64,000 bases of DNA from Leekyejoonella antrihumi (GCF_007845645.1 NZ_VCQV01000025.1:1-64000), one strand, 5' to 3'. Shown: positions 1-8,411, numbered from the stretch's first letter. Notes: generated from the sequence alone by a model not told the origin. Translations and numbers: made by a program.

Positions 1-124
1 ACCTGGAAGGTGCTCCTCGAACTGGATCAGATAGGGACTTCGCAATCACTATCTTCCCAGGTCAGGGGCACTTTTCAGCTCACGCCACGCACTCCGCGAC
101 CCTCACCCGATGAAATCCCCGGGC
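1..124. mobile_element. Putative end of an insertion sequence
   Basis: Everything left of about position 124 is unrelated to the methyltransferase it interrupts: the protein follows its family as far as HYLKIVL, then runs into 14 foreign residues and a stop. The abrupt switch and the motif GGCACTTTTCAG at 67-78 suggest the end of an IS that continues off the window. No transposase, terminal repeat or target duplication can be shown with only one end present, so the family is left open. Confidence 0.35.
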
Positions 125-685
125 TAAGACGATCTTGAGGTAGTGGCCGACCCGGTAGTCAATGTGCACGTAGATTGATCCCGTATCCGCAAGTAGCTCA
201 CGCATGAGAACGAGTCGAGGGGTTATCATTGCCAAGTAAGAGGCGGTTCCATCTGCCCATGTATCCGAGTATGCAAACTGCTCCAACACTGTCGGCTTCT
301 GATTAATCGTGGTACCAGGAAGTGTGATCTTGGTCCGGTAGTCGGCCTTCGAGTCGAATGGAGGATCGATATAGATCAGACTCAGCTTTCCGCGCAGGCT
401 CGGATTCTCCTCATCGCCGGCGAGCAGCGCTGACATCGCCAAGAGATTGTCTCCGTAGATCAGCCGATTGAAGCTGGAGTCTCCGGTCGTGATATCAACG
501 CCAGCCTCCAGCCGCTCGGCTTGCTTGAACATGTCGACGTCGAAGGCATCTTTGGAAGGCATCACCAACTCGCGAGTTTGAAGCATGACTCGATTGCGGC
601 CCTCTATGCCCTCAAGAATTTGTGCTGCGTGCCGCTTTCCGGCCGCGACAATCCCAGGCAACTGCTCAAGCAGGGACTTGTTCAC
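80..685 (-). pseudogene. Truncated type III-like adenine-specific DNA methyltransferase (Mod)
   Basis: N-terminal fragment of a restriction-modification methyltransferase that would transfer a methyl group from SAM to adenine in DNA. The GTG start at 685 has GGGAGG just upstream. Residues about 70-80 hold the YGDN SAM-pocket segment and residues about 104-109 the catalytic IYIDPPF motif (DPPF, amino-methyltransferase class). Relatives are several hundred residues long, but homology stops near residue 187 and the last 14 residues are foreign, so target recognition and the partner Res subunit are lost. The DNA looks less GC-rich than the core genes, which fits a transferred and then disrupted gene. 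It is very unlikely to be active. Confidence 0.75.
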
Positions 686-851
686 GTGGTTCCTCCCGCG
701 TCGACTTGCACCCGGGGAACTCGTCCGGTGTGCCCGGACTGACCCTACCGACTCAACGACACGCTGGCCGGTCAGGGACAGCGAATCGGATCCAACCCGC
801 CATGCGTATGGCCACTTATGTGTGCACTTAGCTTCGTCGTTGAACTTACGA

Positions 852-890
852 AGGCCCCCTGATCAGGCGTTTTGCCTGGCCAGAGGGCCT
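852..890. terminator. Hairpin behind the tRNA fragment
   Basis: Arms 852-868 and 874-890 pair over 17 positions (14 Watson-Crick, one wobble, two mismatches) around the loop GTTTT. On the minus strand it lies 8 bases after the tRNA 3' end, the expected place for a tRNA terminator. A U-tract is missing, as is common in actinobacteria. Confidence 0.6.
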
Positions 891-897
891 CCCCCGG

Positions 898-932
898 AGC
901 CGCCTATCGGAATCGAACCGATGACCTATTCA
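898..932 (-). tRNA. 3' fragment of a tRNA gene (probably tRNA-Thr), likely attachment-site relic
   Basis: Read on the minus strand, this is the 3' arm of an anticodon stem (TGAAT), a short variable loop (AGGTC), a complete T-arm (stem ATCGG/CCGAT around loop TTCGATT) and an acceptor strand ending AGGCGGCT. The match stops abruptly at 932: no anticodon, D-arm or 5' acceptor strand (expected GCCGCC) is present. The arms agree with my memory of actinobacterial tRNA-Thr, but the missing anticodon prevents proof. A 3' tRNA half followed by its terminator is the classic footprint of integration into a tRNA gene. Confidence 0.7.
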
Positions 933-1181
933 GGCCGTCCGGTCCTAGCGCTCAGTATCTTGCGTGTCGCTCGGCCCGTCGCATACAGCCGTAGACACGG
1001 CACACCCGCGCCAAGGTTCCCGCAACGCTGGCGAGCGGCCTGATCCTGATGGTCGGTCGCCACGTTGCTGCGAAGGTTCCTGCTCGTCTGGAGAGGCCGA
1101 CCCGGGCAACTCGCATCGTTTGCGCCCGGTGTGCGCCCGGCAGGTCCCAAACAACGCGCTGACCTGCCCAAATGCGATCCT

Positions 1182-2132
1182 CTAGAAGTACCAGGGGTAT
1201 GGCGACCAGTCGGGATCGCGCTTCTGCAGGAACGAGTCACGTCCTTCAACGGCCTCGTCGGTCATGTAGGCCAGCCGGGTCGCCTCCCCGGCAAACACCT
1301 GCTGGCCCATCAGCCCGTCGTCCGTCAGATTGAGCGCGAACTTCAGCATCCGCTGCGCGGTCGGCGACTTGCCGTTGATCTCCGCGGCCGCCTGCAGCGC
1401 CTCGACCTCGAGCTGGGCATGGTCGGCCACGATGTTGACCGCCCCCATCCGCTGCATCTCCAGAGCGTCATACGCGCGGCCGAGGAAGAAGATCTCCCGC
1501 GCGTTCTTCTGACCCACCATCTTGGCCAGGTAGGCCGAGCCGTAGCCCGCGTCGAACGAGCCCACGTCCGCGTCGGTCTGCTTGAACCTCGCGTGCTCCC
1601 GCGAGGCGATGGTGAGGTCGCACACCACGTGCAGCGAGTGCCCGCCGCCGGCCGCCCAGCCGTTGACCACGGCAATCACGACCTTCGGCATGGTGCGGAT
1701 CAGCCGCTGCACCTCCAGGATGTGCAACCGGCCGCCCTGCGCCTTGGCGCGCGCCGCGTCCACGGTGTCGGCGGTCTCCCCGTCGGCGTACTGGTAGCCC
1801 GACCGGCCGCGGATGCGCTGGTCACCACCGGAGCAGAACGCCCAGCCGCCGTCCTTCGCGGACGGGCCGTTGCCGGTGAGCAGCACGCACCCGACGTCCG
1901 GGGTCATCCGCGCGTGGTCCAGCGCTCGATAGAGCTCGTCCACGGTGTGCGGCCGGAAGGCGTTGCGAATTTCGGGTCGGTCGAACGCGATCCGGACGGT
2001 GCCCTTCGCCGGCCCGTCCAGCACGCACCGGTGATAGGTGATGTCGGTGAAGTCGAAGCCGGGCACCTGCTCCCAGCTGGCGGGATCGAACGGCTGCGAG
2101 GACGTGGTGGAGTTGGCGTCAGTCACCCGCAC
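1182..2132 (-). CDS. menB: 1,4-dihydroxy-2-naphthoyl-CoA synthase
   Basis: Crotonase-fold enzyme that closes the second ring of o-succinylbenzoyl-CoA in menaquinone synthesis, in the cytosol. Diagnostic blocks are RNAFRPHTVDELYRALDH near the N-terminus, GGWAFCSGGDQR, the oxyanion-hole region NGWAAGGGHSLH, the SFDAGYGSAYLA active-site loop and the C-terminal WSPYPWYF characteristic of MenB. The frame stays open to 2255, but that would overlap divergent menC. The GTG at 2132 (or 2126) gives about 316 residues, the usual length. It lies back to back with menC, so the two probably share a divergent promoter in the short gap. Confidence 0.95.
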   Translation of the reverse strand: MRVTDANSTTSSQPFDPASWEQVPGFDFTDITYHRCVLDGPAKGTVRIAFDRPEIRNAFRPHTVDELYRALDHARMTPDVGCVLLTGNGPSAKDGGWAFCSGGDQRIRGRSGYQYADGETADTVDAARAKAQGGRLHILEVQRLIRTMPKVVIAVVNGWAAGGGHSLHVVCDLTIASREHARFKQTDADVGSFDAGYGSAYLAKMVGQKNAREIFFLGRAYDALEMQRMGAVNIVADHAQLEVEALQAAAEINGKSPTAQRMLKFALNLTDDGLMGQQVFAGEATRLAYMTDEAVEGRDSFLQKRDPDWSPYPWYF

Positions 2133-2209
2133 ACTGTATGCCGGGCCGAGCTGCGCCAACCTCCTGCACTGGCCGTGCACCTCCCGGACACTCGGAGTAC
2201 CGTCTGGCC

Positions 2210-3250
2210 ATGTCGAGGTCATCCCTGCCGGCAGAGCCACCGGTCGCCACACCACGTCGCCGCGACGTGCCGCCCCTGGTCGATGTGCTCGATGGGCTGC
2301 GCGTCGTCAGCATCCCGCTGCACACGAAGTTTCGCGGTGTGACGCACCGCGAGATCGCCCTGCTGCAGGGTCCGACCGGGTGGGGCGAGTTCTCTCCCTT
2401 CCTGGAATACGAGCCGCACGAGGCGTCCCGGTGGCTTGCCTCCGCGATCGCCTCCGCGTGGGAGGACTGGCCGGCGCCGGTTCGCGACCAGGTCGCCATC
2501 AACGCGACCGTCCCCGCCGTTGCCGCCGACCGGGTGGCATCGGTGCTCTCGCACTACGACGGCTGCCGCACGGCGAAGGTGAAGGTGGCCGAGGCCGGGC
2601 AGACCCTTCAGCAGGATGTCGACCGAGTGGCGGCCGTACGAGCCACGATGGGTCCGGACGCCCGTATCCGCGTCGACGCCAATGGCGGATGGACCGTCGA
2701 CGAGGCCCGCACCGCGCTGAGCAGGCTCTGTGCCTACGACCTGGAGTATGCCGAGCAGCCGTGCGCAACGGTCGAAGGGCTCCGCGACCTGCGGATCGCC
2801 CTCGCCCGGCAGCACACCGATGTGCTGGTTGCCGCCGATGAGTCGATCCGCAAGGCCGAGGACCCGATGCGGCTGGCACTGCTCGAGGCCGCCGACGTGG
2901 CCGTGGTCAAGGTGGCGCCACTCGGAGGCGTCCGTGCGGCGCTGGAAGTTGCTCAGCGCTGCGGTCTGCCGATCGTCGTGTCGAGCGCACTCGACAGCAG
3001 CGTCGGCATCGCGGCGGGTGTTGCGCTCGCGGCCACCCTGCCGCAGTTGCCGTTCGCCTGCGGACTCGGCACCGTCAACCTCTTCGAGGGCGACGTCACG
3101 GTCGAGCGGTTGGTGCCACAGGACGGGGTCATCGAGGTCCGCCGTCCGGCCGTGGACGAGGCCGCACTCGATCGGTGGCAAGCCCTGCCCGACCGCGTGG
3201 AGTGGTGGATCCAGCGGGTGCACGCCTGCCACGACGTGCTGATCTCCTGA
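2210..3250 (+). CDS. menC: o-succinylbenzoate synthase
   Basis: Enolase-superfamily enzyme that dehydrates SHCHC to o-succinylbenzoate in menaquinone synthesis. The expected active-site set is present: KVKVAE (the K-x-K catalytic lysine motif), RVDANGGW (metal Asp), EYAEQP (metal Glu), AADESI (metal Asp) and VVKVAPLGG (second catalytic Lys). The ATG at 2210 (MSRSSLPAE) is chosen over the open frame starting at 2138 because the earlier residues are low-complexity and run into the menB start. At 346 residues it matches actinobacterial MenC. Divergent from menB. Confidence 0.94.
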   Translation: MSRSSLPAEPPVATPRRRDVPPLVDVLDGLRVVSIPLHTKFRGVTHREIALLQGPTGWGEFSPFLEYEPHEASRWLASAIASAWEDWPAPVRDQVAINATVPAVAADRVASVLSHYDGCRTAKVKVAEAGQTLQQDVDRVAAVRATMGPDARIRVDANGGWTVDEARTALSRLCAYDLEYAEQPCATVEGLRDLRIALARQHTDVLVAADESIRKAEDPMRLALLEAADVAVVKVAPLGGVRAALEVAQRCGLPIVVSSALDSSVGIAAGVALAATLPQLPFACGLGTVNLFEGDVTVERLVPQDGVIEVRRPAVDEAALDRWQALPDRVEWWIQRVHACHDVLIS

Positions 3251-3254
3251 TCGG

Positions 3255-4040
3255 TCAGGCCAGCTCGGCCCCGGACTCCACGACCCTGTCGTATGCCGCG
3301 CGGCCGGCCGCAACCACCAGCGGCGCCGCCAGCGTCTTCGGGTCGTAGGCCGTGCCGTCCAGATAACCGGCATACCCGCCGGTCTCGGCGACGATCAGCG
3401 CACCGGGCACGTGATCCCACGGCATCGTCGAACCATAGACGAGATAGTCCGCCACGCCTTCGGCGATCCGCGGGTAGTCGACCCCGCAACAGGCCCACGA
3501 CAGGTCCATCGGGGTAAGACCCGGCAGCGCCCGGCCGACCCAGCGGCGCCGGGAGGTGCGACCGCGCAGCGCCTGCAGATCCGGTGCAACCCGCGTCATC
3601 GGCTCACCGTTGCGCATGACCCCGGCACCGCGCTCGGCCACGTAGGACGCCCGGTGCTGGGGCTGCCAGATCCAGCCCCGCACGATCTCGGCGCCACGGA
3701 CCTCACCCACCATCACGGCGTGATCCGGCGAACCGTGCACGAAGTTCTTGGTGCCATCGACCGGGTCGACGGTGAACCAGTGGTCGGCGCTCGCCGCCTG
3801 ATCCAGGATCGAGCGATCGGCCGACACCGCTTCCTCACCCACCACCAGCGCATCCGGGTAGGCCTGCTGCAACCGGCGGGTCAGGATGACCTCCGCCTCC
3901 CGGTCGGCCACGGTGACCAGATCTCCGGGATTCTTCTCCATCACCTCGCCGTCGGCCAGGGAACGGAAGCGCGGCTCGATGACTTCGGCCGCGACCTCCT
4001 GGAGCATGGTCAGCACCGCATCTGTCTGCACGGCGCCCAC
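3255..4040 (-). CDS. Inositol monophosphatase family phosphatase
   Basis: Mg2+-dependent phosphatase of the IMPase/HisN/CysQ superfamily, 261 residues. The metal site is clear: VGEEAV (Glu), then WFTVDPVDGTKNF (motif D-P-x-D-G-T), and near the C-terminus WDHVPGALIVAETGG (motif W-D-x-x-x-G). The DPVDGTKNFVHG form is common to inositol monophosphatase and the HisN-type histidinol-phosphatase of actinobacteria, so the substrate cannot be fixed. It converges on menC with 4 bases between stops. GTG start at 4040. Confidence 0.85.
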   Translation of the reverse strand: MGAVQTDAVLTMLQEVAAEVIEPRFRSLADGEVMEKNPGDLVTVADREAEVILTRRLQQAYPDALVVGEEAVSADRSILDQAASADHWFTVDPVDGTKNFVHGSPDHAVMVGEVRGAEIVRGWIWQPQHRASYVAERGAGVMRNGEPMTRVAPDLQALRGRTSRRRWVGRALPGLTPMDLSWACCGVDYPRIAEGVADYLVYGSTMPWDHVPGALIVAETGGYAGYLDGTAYDPKTLAAPLVVAAGRAAYDRVVESGAELA

Positions 4041-4119
4041 TATGCCGTCCGCACCCCAAGCACGGGCAGTCGCCCTCGTTTCGGACAGCCAATCGGCAAT
4101 TCTTCGACGGTCGGTGGGC

Positions 4120-4821
4120 CTATGGCCTGAGCAGCAGATCCAACTCGTGCTGGTAGTGCGACGCGACCCGCAGCCCGCGCCGACTGGTGCGGGCGAGCCA
4201 GCCCCGGTCGAGGAACGCCTGGGTCATCGCAGCCGGGAGCGCTCCGGCCAGATGGGGCCGCCGCTGGGTCCAGTCGAGACACGACCTGGCAAACACCCGC
4301 CGGGTGGCCCGGAGCAGGTCCACATCGATGTCCAGCTCGGCCAGCACCCGATCACCACGCTCAGTGAGCCGGTGATCGAGGTCATCGACCTGTTTCAACA
4401 CGCCTGCAGTCAGCAGCCGTTCACGCAGCTCGACTCCGCGGGCGCCAGCGAGGTGGTCGTAGCAGGTGCGCGCCTCGGCGAGCACGTGCGCCTCGCGCGA
4501 CTGACGCAACGACCGGATGGGCGTGCTCGGCGCAATCCGGGCCAGCGACTCCAGCACGACCGCCACCTGCGGACCACTCAGCTCGTGGTACCGGTGCCGT
4601 CCCTGACTGGTCACGCGGACCAGCCCGCCGTCGACCAGCCGCCGCAGATGAGCGGTCGCGGTGGCGGCGGACACCCCTGCGATGGCGGCGAGCTCGCCGG
4701 CAGGCAGCGCCCGACCATCGGCCAGCGCGGTCAGCATCGCCACCCGGGCCGGATCCGCGAACAGTGCCCCTGCTGCGGCCAGATCAACCTGCCGGACTGG
4801 ATGCTCCATACGGTCCAGCAT
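4120..4821 (-). CDS. ArsR-family transcriptional regulator
   Basis: Winged helix-turn-helix regulator: residues about 12-80 form an ArsR-type DNA-binding domain (LADGRALPAGELAAIAGVS, then HLRRLVDGGLV and a wing). The long C-terminal half contains no metal-binding cysteine set that I can see, so metal sensing is not supported. Starts further upstream (to 4944) would run into the divergent gene at 4876; the ATG at 4821 or 4809 fits. It probably controls itself and the divergent SnoaL-like gene across a gap of about 54 bases. The ligand is unknown. Confidence 0.8.
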   Translation of the reverse strand: MLDRMEHPVRQVDLAAAGALFADPARVAMLTALADGRALPAGELAAIAGVSAATATAHLRRLVDGGLVRVTSQGRHRYHELSGPQVAVVLESLARIAPSTPIRSLRQSREAHVLAEARTCYDHLAGARGVELRERLLTAGVLKQVDDLDHRLTERGDRVLAELDIDVDLLRATRRVFARSCLDWTQRRPHLAGALPAAMTQAFLDRGWLARTSRRGLRVASHYQHELDLLLRP

Positions 4822-4875
4822 GCCACGACCACGTTTCGGTCGCTGACGTAATGTCCGTCCGGTAACGTCGCGGCC

Positions 4876-5322
4876 ATGGACGCAACCAGGGATTCGACTC
4901 AGCCGAGCTGGACCGCCAGCAAAGAGGATGCGGCCTTCATCCATCGGGAGTGGGACAGCCGCACCCGAGCGCAGGACCTCGACGGGCTGCTCGACCTGTA
5001 CCTGCCCGATGCCGTGCTCGAGTCACCACTGGTCCCTCGGGTGCTCGATCAACGTAGCGGCGTACTGACCGGGCACGCTCAGCTGCGGACGTTTTTCGAA
5101 CGCGGCACCAGCGGCCGCCCGAACGACCTCGTCCGCTGGCATCGCACGGAGCACTACCAGTTCAACGGGCACACCCTGATCTGGGAATACCCCCGTCGCA
5201 CGCCCGACGGCGACCAGGTCGACCTCGTCGAGGTGATGGACCTGATCGGGCCCAAGATCGCCCACCACCGCATCTACTGGGGGTGGTTCGCCGCCCCACT
5301 GCTCACCCGCTCGGGGTCTTGA
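4876..5322 (+). CDS. SnoaL-like / NTF2-fold protein
   Basis: A 148-residue protein of the nuclear-transport-factor-2 fold: an N-terminal helix (AAFIHREWDSRTRAQDLDGL), then LYLPDAVLESPL, GHAQLRTFFERG and a run of beta strands ending MDLIGPKIAHHRIYWGW. This fold includes polyketide cyclases, ketosteroid isomerases and many uncharacterised small-molecule enzymes; the specific reaction is not readable. It is divergent from the ArsR regulator, which is probably its controller, and convergent with the glyoxalase-like gene. Confidence 0.75.
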   Translation: MDATRDSTQPSWTASKEDAAFIHREWDSRTRAQDLDGLLDLYLPDAVLESPLVPRVLDQRSGVLTGHAQLRTFFERGTSGRPNDLVRWHRTEHYQFNGHTLIWEYPRRTPDGDQVDLVEVMDLIGPKIAHHRIYWGWFAAPLLTRSGS

Positions 5323-5327
5323 CCACT

Positions 5328-5765
5328 TCAGCCCTCCGTGTCGGCGCGGGACGGCGCCCCGTCGACGTCGCCGAGTCGCGCTTCGGCGAGAGTGGGCTCG
5401 AACAGCTCGACCGGGTTCCCGGACGGATCCTCGACGAGAACCTGCTTCCCACCCACCCCGGAGACGATCTCGTTGCGAAACCGCGCCCCGGCATGGCGCA
5501 GAGCCGCCACCGTCGCTTCCAGGTCGTCGATCTCGATCGCGAACCGGTTCCAGCCGCCCGGCTCCGGCGCGGTCCCGTCCGGCATCGACTGACCGCCGCC
5601 GGGTCCACCCCCCGGAGCGCTGAGCACCAACCGCAACGGGCCCCTGGTGAGCATGGCGAAGGTCGGAGCCGGATGCATCTGCTCGCTGAAGCCAAGCTGC
5701 GAGCAGTAGAAAGCGATCGCGGCGTCGACGTCATGGACGATGTACCGCACGCTCACCTGCGCCAT
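5328..5765 (-). CDS. Glyoxalase/VOC superfamily protein
   Basis: A 145-residue single-module vicinal-oxygen-chelate protein with paired beta-alpha-beta units: VRYIVHDVDAAIAFYCSQLG at the N-terminus and the terminal VEDPSGNPVELFEP. The usual N-terminal metal His is replaced (RYIV), so a standard glyoxalase I role is doubtful; proteins of this type are often resistance or binding proteins or lyases. The central Gly/Pro-rich loop (APGGGPGGG) is a typical insertion. Its start is 54 bases from the stop of the frameshifted acetyltransferase, in the same direction. Confidence 0.8.
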   Translation of the reverse strand: MAQVSVRYIVHDVDAAIAFYCSQLGFSEQMHPAPTFAMLTRGPLRLVLSAPGGGPGGGQSMPDGTAPEPGGWNRFAIEIDDLEATVAALRHAGARFRNEIVSGVGGKQVLVEDPSGNPVELFEPTLAEARLGDVDGAPSRADTEG

Positions 5766-5819
5766 GGGCTGTCTCCGTTCGTATCTGGATACATCATGGC
5801 GCCCGTGTCACGCACGCGT

Positions 5820-6310
5820 CTACAGCGCGATCCTGCCGTGCACCCTCCCCGTCGACTTCGTCGATGTCAGCTCGAAGCCGACCCCTCTCATCATGACCTG
5901 CGCGGCAAGGTTCGTGTCGGCAGTATCTGCACGAATGGCACTCGCCCCACCGGCACGAGCCTGCGCCAGAACTCCCCTGATGGCGAGCCGTCCGACTCCG
6001 CATCCGCGAGCGACCGCACCAGCCAGATCCCGGCCTCGACGACATCGCCATCGCCGGTGCGCTTCAGCCGCACCGCACCCACCGGTGTGCCGGAGCTCGT
6101 GATCGCCCAGATCGCCTCACCGGCGGGCCCGTCCAGACCTTCGCGGCAGGCACGGTGGTAGGCCCGAAGCCACTCCATGCGCTCCGGTGTCCACTCGTTG
6201 TTTTCCGAGAGCGGCGGGGTGACCTCATCGGCGTCAGCACCGTTGACGGCCGCCTGGATCAGTGCCTCGAGCACCGGCTCGTCGATCGGAACGAGCTCGA
6301 TGTCAGGCAC
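5820..6310 (-). pseudogene. GNAT acetyltransferase with a frameshift
   Basis: The GTG start at 6310 opens a GNAT protein that reads normally to GIWLVRSL (about residue 98) and then loses frame. In the third frame the sequence continues with RGCGVGRLAI, the acetyl-CoA pyrophosphate-binding motif (R/Q-x-x-G-x-G/A), then a normal C-terminus (NLAAQVMMRGVGFEL) ending at the stop 5820-5822. A one-base deletion near 6008-6010 explains both halves. It would have been a protein of about 163 residues acetylating an amine substrate. It is either a real pseudogene or a sequencing error; both halves look otherwise intact. Confidence 0.75.
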
Positions 6311-6606
6311 GCCGCAACGATACCTACCTTCAGATGCAGATCACCGTCTCAGGTTCCTCTTGCACGGCGAGCTCCGGCCGCTTGGCATACTTCTCAGTGT
6401 CATGCCGCCGAGGTCGCAGTTTTCGGCGCTACCCGTAAACCACATCGCAATGCTCAGCCCTTCCACCCAGTTCCAAGGCGAAGAAATGCGACCTCGACGA
6501 CGCGCAGGCCGAGGAACAACGAGCGTCTGCACCTCGACACCTACCCCCCGCTTCACCACCCCGCTGACACGAACTGCTGACGGTCGGCGCGGCTCGGCAA
6601 CGCGGT
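6311..6606. other. Spacer left of the catabolic island
   Basis: No gene, RNA or clear hairpin was recognised in these 296 bases; short frames here lack any domain signature. It lies between the frameshifted acetyltransferase and the 3' end of the flavin monooxygenase, so it includes the left edge of the catabolic island. Confidence 0.45.
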
Positions 6607-7734
6607 CTACAGCGGCACCGTCCACGCGTCGTACCCGTAGACCCAGTCGCCATTGCTCGAGTCCTTGAGCCACTCGTTGCTGCGCGACTGGGTCTGCACT
6701 CGGCTCGTGCGGTCGACTCGCGCCACCTCGTAGGCCTTCAGCGCATTGGCTACGTCATCGTGGGCGGCGATCGATCGGGCGAGGACCACGGCGTCCTCGA
6801 TCGCCATCCCTGCGCCTTGGGCCATGAACGGCATCATCGGGTGGCAGGCGTCGCCCAGCAGGGTCACGCAACCTTGGGACCATGTCGGTAGCGGGCTCCG
6901 CACGTAGAGAGCCGATTTCAAGACCGTGTCGCATGCGTCAAGCAGCGCTCGTGCGTCGGGGTGGAAGGCGCTGTAGGCGGCCCGCAGCTCCTCGACGCTG
7001 CCGGGTGTCGTCCACGACTCCTCACGCCAGTCGTCCTGCGGCGTCGTTGCGAAGATGAAGGTGTCGTTTCCACGCGTGAGCGGAAAGGTCACGATCTGAG
7101 TGGCTGGATCCGGGCCCCACCACTTGGTGAACGCATCCCGATCGGGCACCCCCGTCAGGCGTTCCCCGGGCACCACGGCGCGGTAGGCAACAACTCCAGT
7201 GAACTCCGGGTGCTCCTGGCCGAGGAGAGCAGAACGCACGACCGAGTGAATGCCGTCGGCGCCGATGAGCACATCGACGTGCTCGGTTGTGCCGTCGACG
7301 AGCTCGAGGCGTGCGCCATCTTCTTCCGGCGTGAGCCCGGCGAGCTTGCTGCCAAAGCGCAGTGCTCCCTCCGGCAGCGCCTGCTCGAGGGCAGTGAGCA
7401 GGTCCGCACGGTGCATCGTCAGCTGAGGAGATCCATACTTCTCCTCGGCAGCGTTGCCCATCTCGAGTCGCGATGTCACGACCCCGGTGTTCCAGGTGCG
7501 ACTGATGCGGCGAGCGGGACGAGCTGCCGTGCGGCGCAGGTCGTCTCCGACACCGAGACCGTCCAGGGCCCGCACGGCGTTCGGTGTCAGGTTGATGTCT
7601 GCGCCAACCCGGCCGAATCGGCTTGACTGCTCGAACACCTGAACTCTTATTCCCTTACGTGCCAGAGCAATTGCTGTCGCTAGACCGCCGACTCCGCCGC
7701 CGATGATGCCAATCACCGAATCACCTTCTCCCAT
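6607..7734 (-). CDS. FAD-dependent aromatic monooxygenase (salicylate / 6-hydroxynicotinate hydroxylase group)
   Basis: Class A flavoprotein monooxygenase, 375 residues, that would hydroxylate an aromatic acid with NAD(P)H and O2, possibly with loss of a carboxylate. The FAD signature IIGGGVGGLATAIAL is at residues 10-24, the DG motif GADGIHSVVRSALL at 158-171 and the GD motif LLGDACHPMMPFMAQGAG at 292-309. TKWWGPD and the C-terminal WVYGYD recall NicC. From memory, the NicC substrate contacts H47, C202, H211 and H302 align with Asn, Phe, Ala and Phe here, so the substrate probably differs. The ATG at 7734 is used because the frame upstream is arginine-rich and overlaps CoxG. Last gene of the importer/Mo-hydroxylase operon. 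Confidence 0.85.
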   Translation of the reverse strand: MGEGDSVIGIIGGGVGGLATAIALARKGIRVQVFEQSSRFGRVGADINLTPNAVRALDGLGVGDDLRRTAARPARRISRTWNTGVVTSRLEMGNAAEEKYGSPQLTMHRADLLTALEQALPEGALRFGSKLAGLTPEEDGARLELVDGTTEHVDVLIGADGIHSVVRSALLGQEHPEFTGVVAYRAVVPGERLTGVPDRDAFTKWWGPDPATQIVTFPLTRGNDTFIFATTPQDDWREESWTTPGSVEELRAAYSAFHPDARALLDACDTVLKSALYVRSPLPTWSQGCVTLLGDACHPMMPFMAQGAGMAIEDAVVLARSIAAHDDVANALKAYEVARVDRTSRVQTQSRSNEWLKDSSNGDWVYGYDAWTVPL

Positions 7735-7775
7735 GAGACTCTCTGCTGACTTTGCCCGAAAGTAGCCGTGCAAAA

Positions 7776-8411
7776 CTACGCATCTCGCCTGCCCCGCTGT
7801 GCGCCGCGGATCTCGCGCACGACGACCACTACCAGGGCGATCGCGCCGAGTGAGGGAAGCATCCGCTGCATGATCGGCGCCGATCCCCGGCTGAGACGGT
7901 GCAGGCGCCCCGGGTCGGCCGAGTGGGACGAGTCGCGCCCGGCCATCTCCGCACCATCGGGCTCTCGGTCGATCTCGAGAGCCAGGTTGTCGGCGAAGGT
8001 GGCGATGAGCTTGGCTGCGACACCCGAGATGATTCCTCGGCCGAACTGCGCCGGCCTGCCGGTGAGGTCGAGGTCGGTGCACACCCGCACGCCGGTAAGG
8101 TCCGCCGCCACCTGCTCGAGCGTGGCGGTGATGGTCGCCGAGACCGATCCTCCGCCCCGCTGCTCGGTGCCGTGCGCCTCGACGGTGATGCGATGGTCCG
8201 ATGCTTCCTGCTTGAGTAGGCCCTCGCCGCGATAGGTCAGTCTCATCGGGCCGAGCTTGACCGTGACTCGACCGGTGAAGGTGTCACCGGTCACCGAGTC
8301 GACGGTGGCGCCGGGCACGCTGCGCACAACCCGCTCGAGGTCAAGGAGAACGGGCCACACGGTCTCGATGCTCGCGGGGACACGGAACTCGTTGTGAAAC
8401 TGCATGGTCAC
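7776..8411 (-). CDS. CoxG-like SRPBCC protein of the Mo-hydroxylase operon
   Basis: A 211-residue protein: residues 1-150 form the CoxG branch of the START/SRPBCC fold (VPASIETVWPVLLDLERV, SVPGATVDSV, then GRVTVKLGPM), and a hydrophobic segment near the C-terminus (MLPSLGAIALVVVVV) is a probable membrane anchor. In CO dehydrogenase operons CoxG recruits the enzyme to the membrane; a similar job for the neighbouring molybdenum hydroxylase is inferred. The GTG start at 8411 overlaps the large-subunit stop (GTGA), showing translational coupling; ATG at 8405 is an alternative. Confidence 0.85.
   Translation of the reverse strand: MTMQFHNEFRVPASIETVWPVLLDLERVVRSVPGATVDSVTGDTFTGRVTVKLGPMRLTYRGEGLLKQEASDHRITVEAHGTEQRGGGSVSATITATLEQVAADLTGVRVCTDLDLTGRPAQFGRGIISGVAAKLIATFADNLALEIDREPDGAEMAGRDSSHSADPGRLHRLSRGSAPIMQRMLPSLGAIALVVVVVREIRGAQRGRRDA

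Larger units (their letters stand above)
686..1181. other. Gene-free stretch around a tRNA fragment
   Basis: No convincing reading frame lies here. Apart from the tRNA 3' fragment (898-932) and the hairpin (852-890) nothing is recognisable; open frames across it lack ribosome-binding sites and domain motifs. It separates the foreign DNA on the left from menB. Confidence 0.6.

Noticed and set aside
585-1043. Plus-strand open frame over the mod fragment and tRNA relic
   Set aside because: It runs antisense through the methyltransferase and across the tRNA, and has no domain signature or ribosome-binding site.
1065-2342. Long plus-strand open frame opposite menB
   Set aside because: Arginine/histidine-rich shadow of menB typical of GC-rich DNA; no motif.
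898-4040. Complete integrative element starting at the tRNA fragment
   Set aside because: No integrase, excisionase, relaxase or second attachment site was seen; only core men genes follow.
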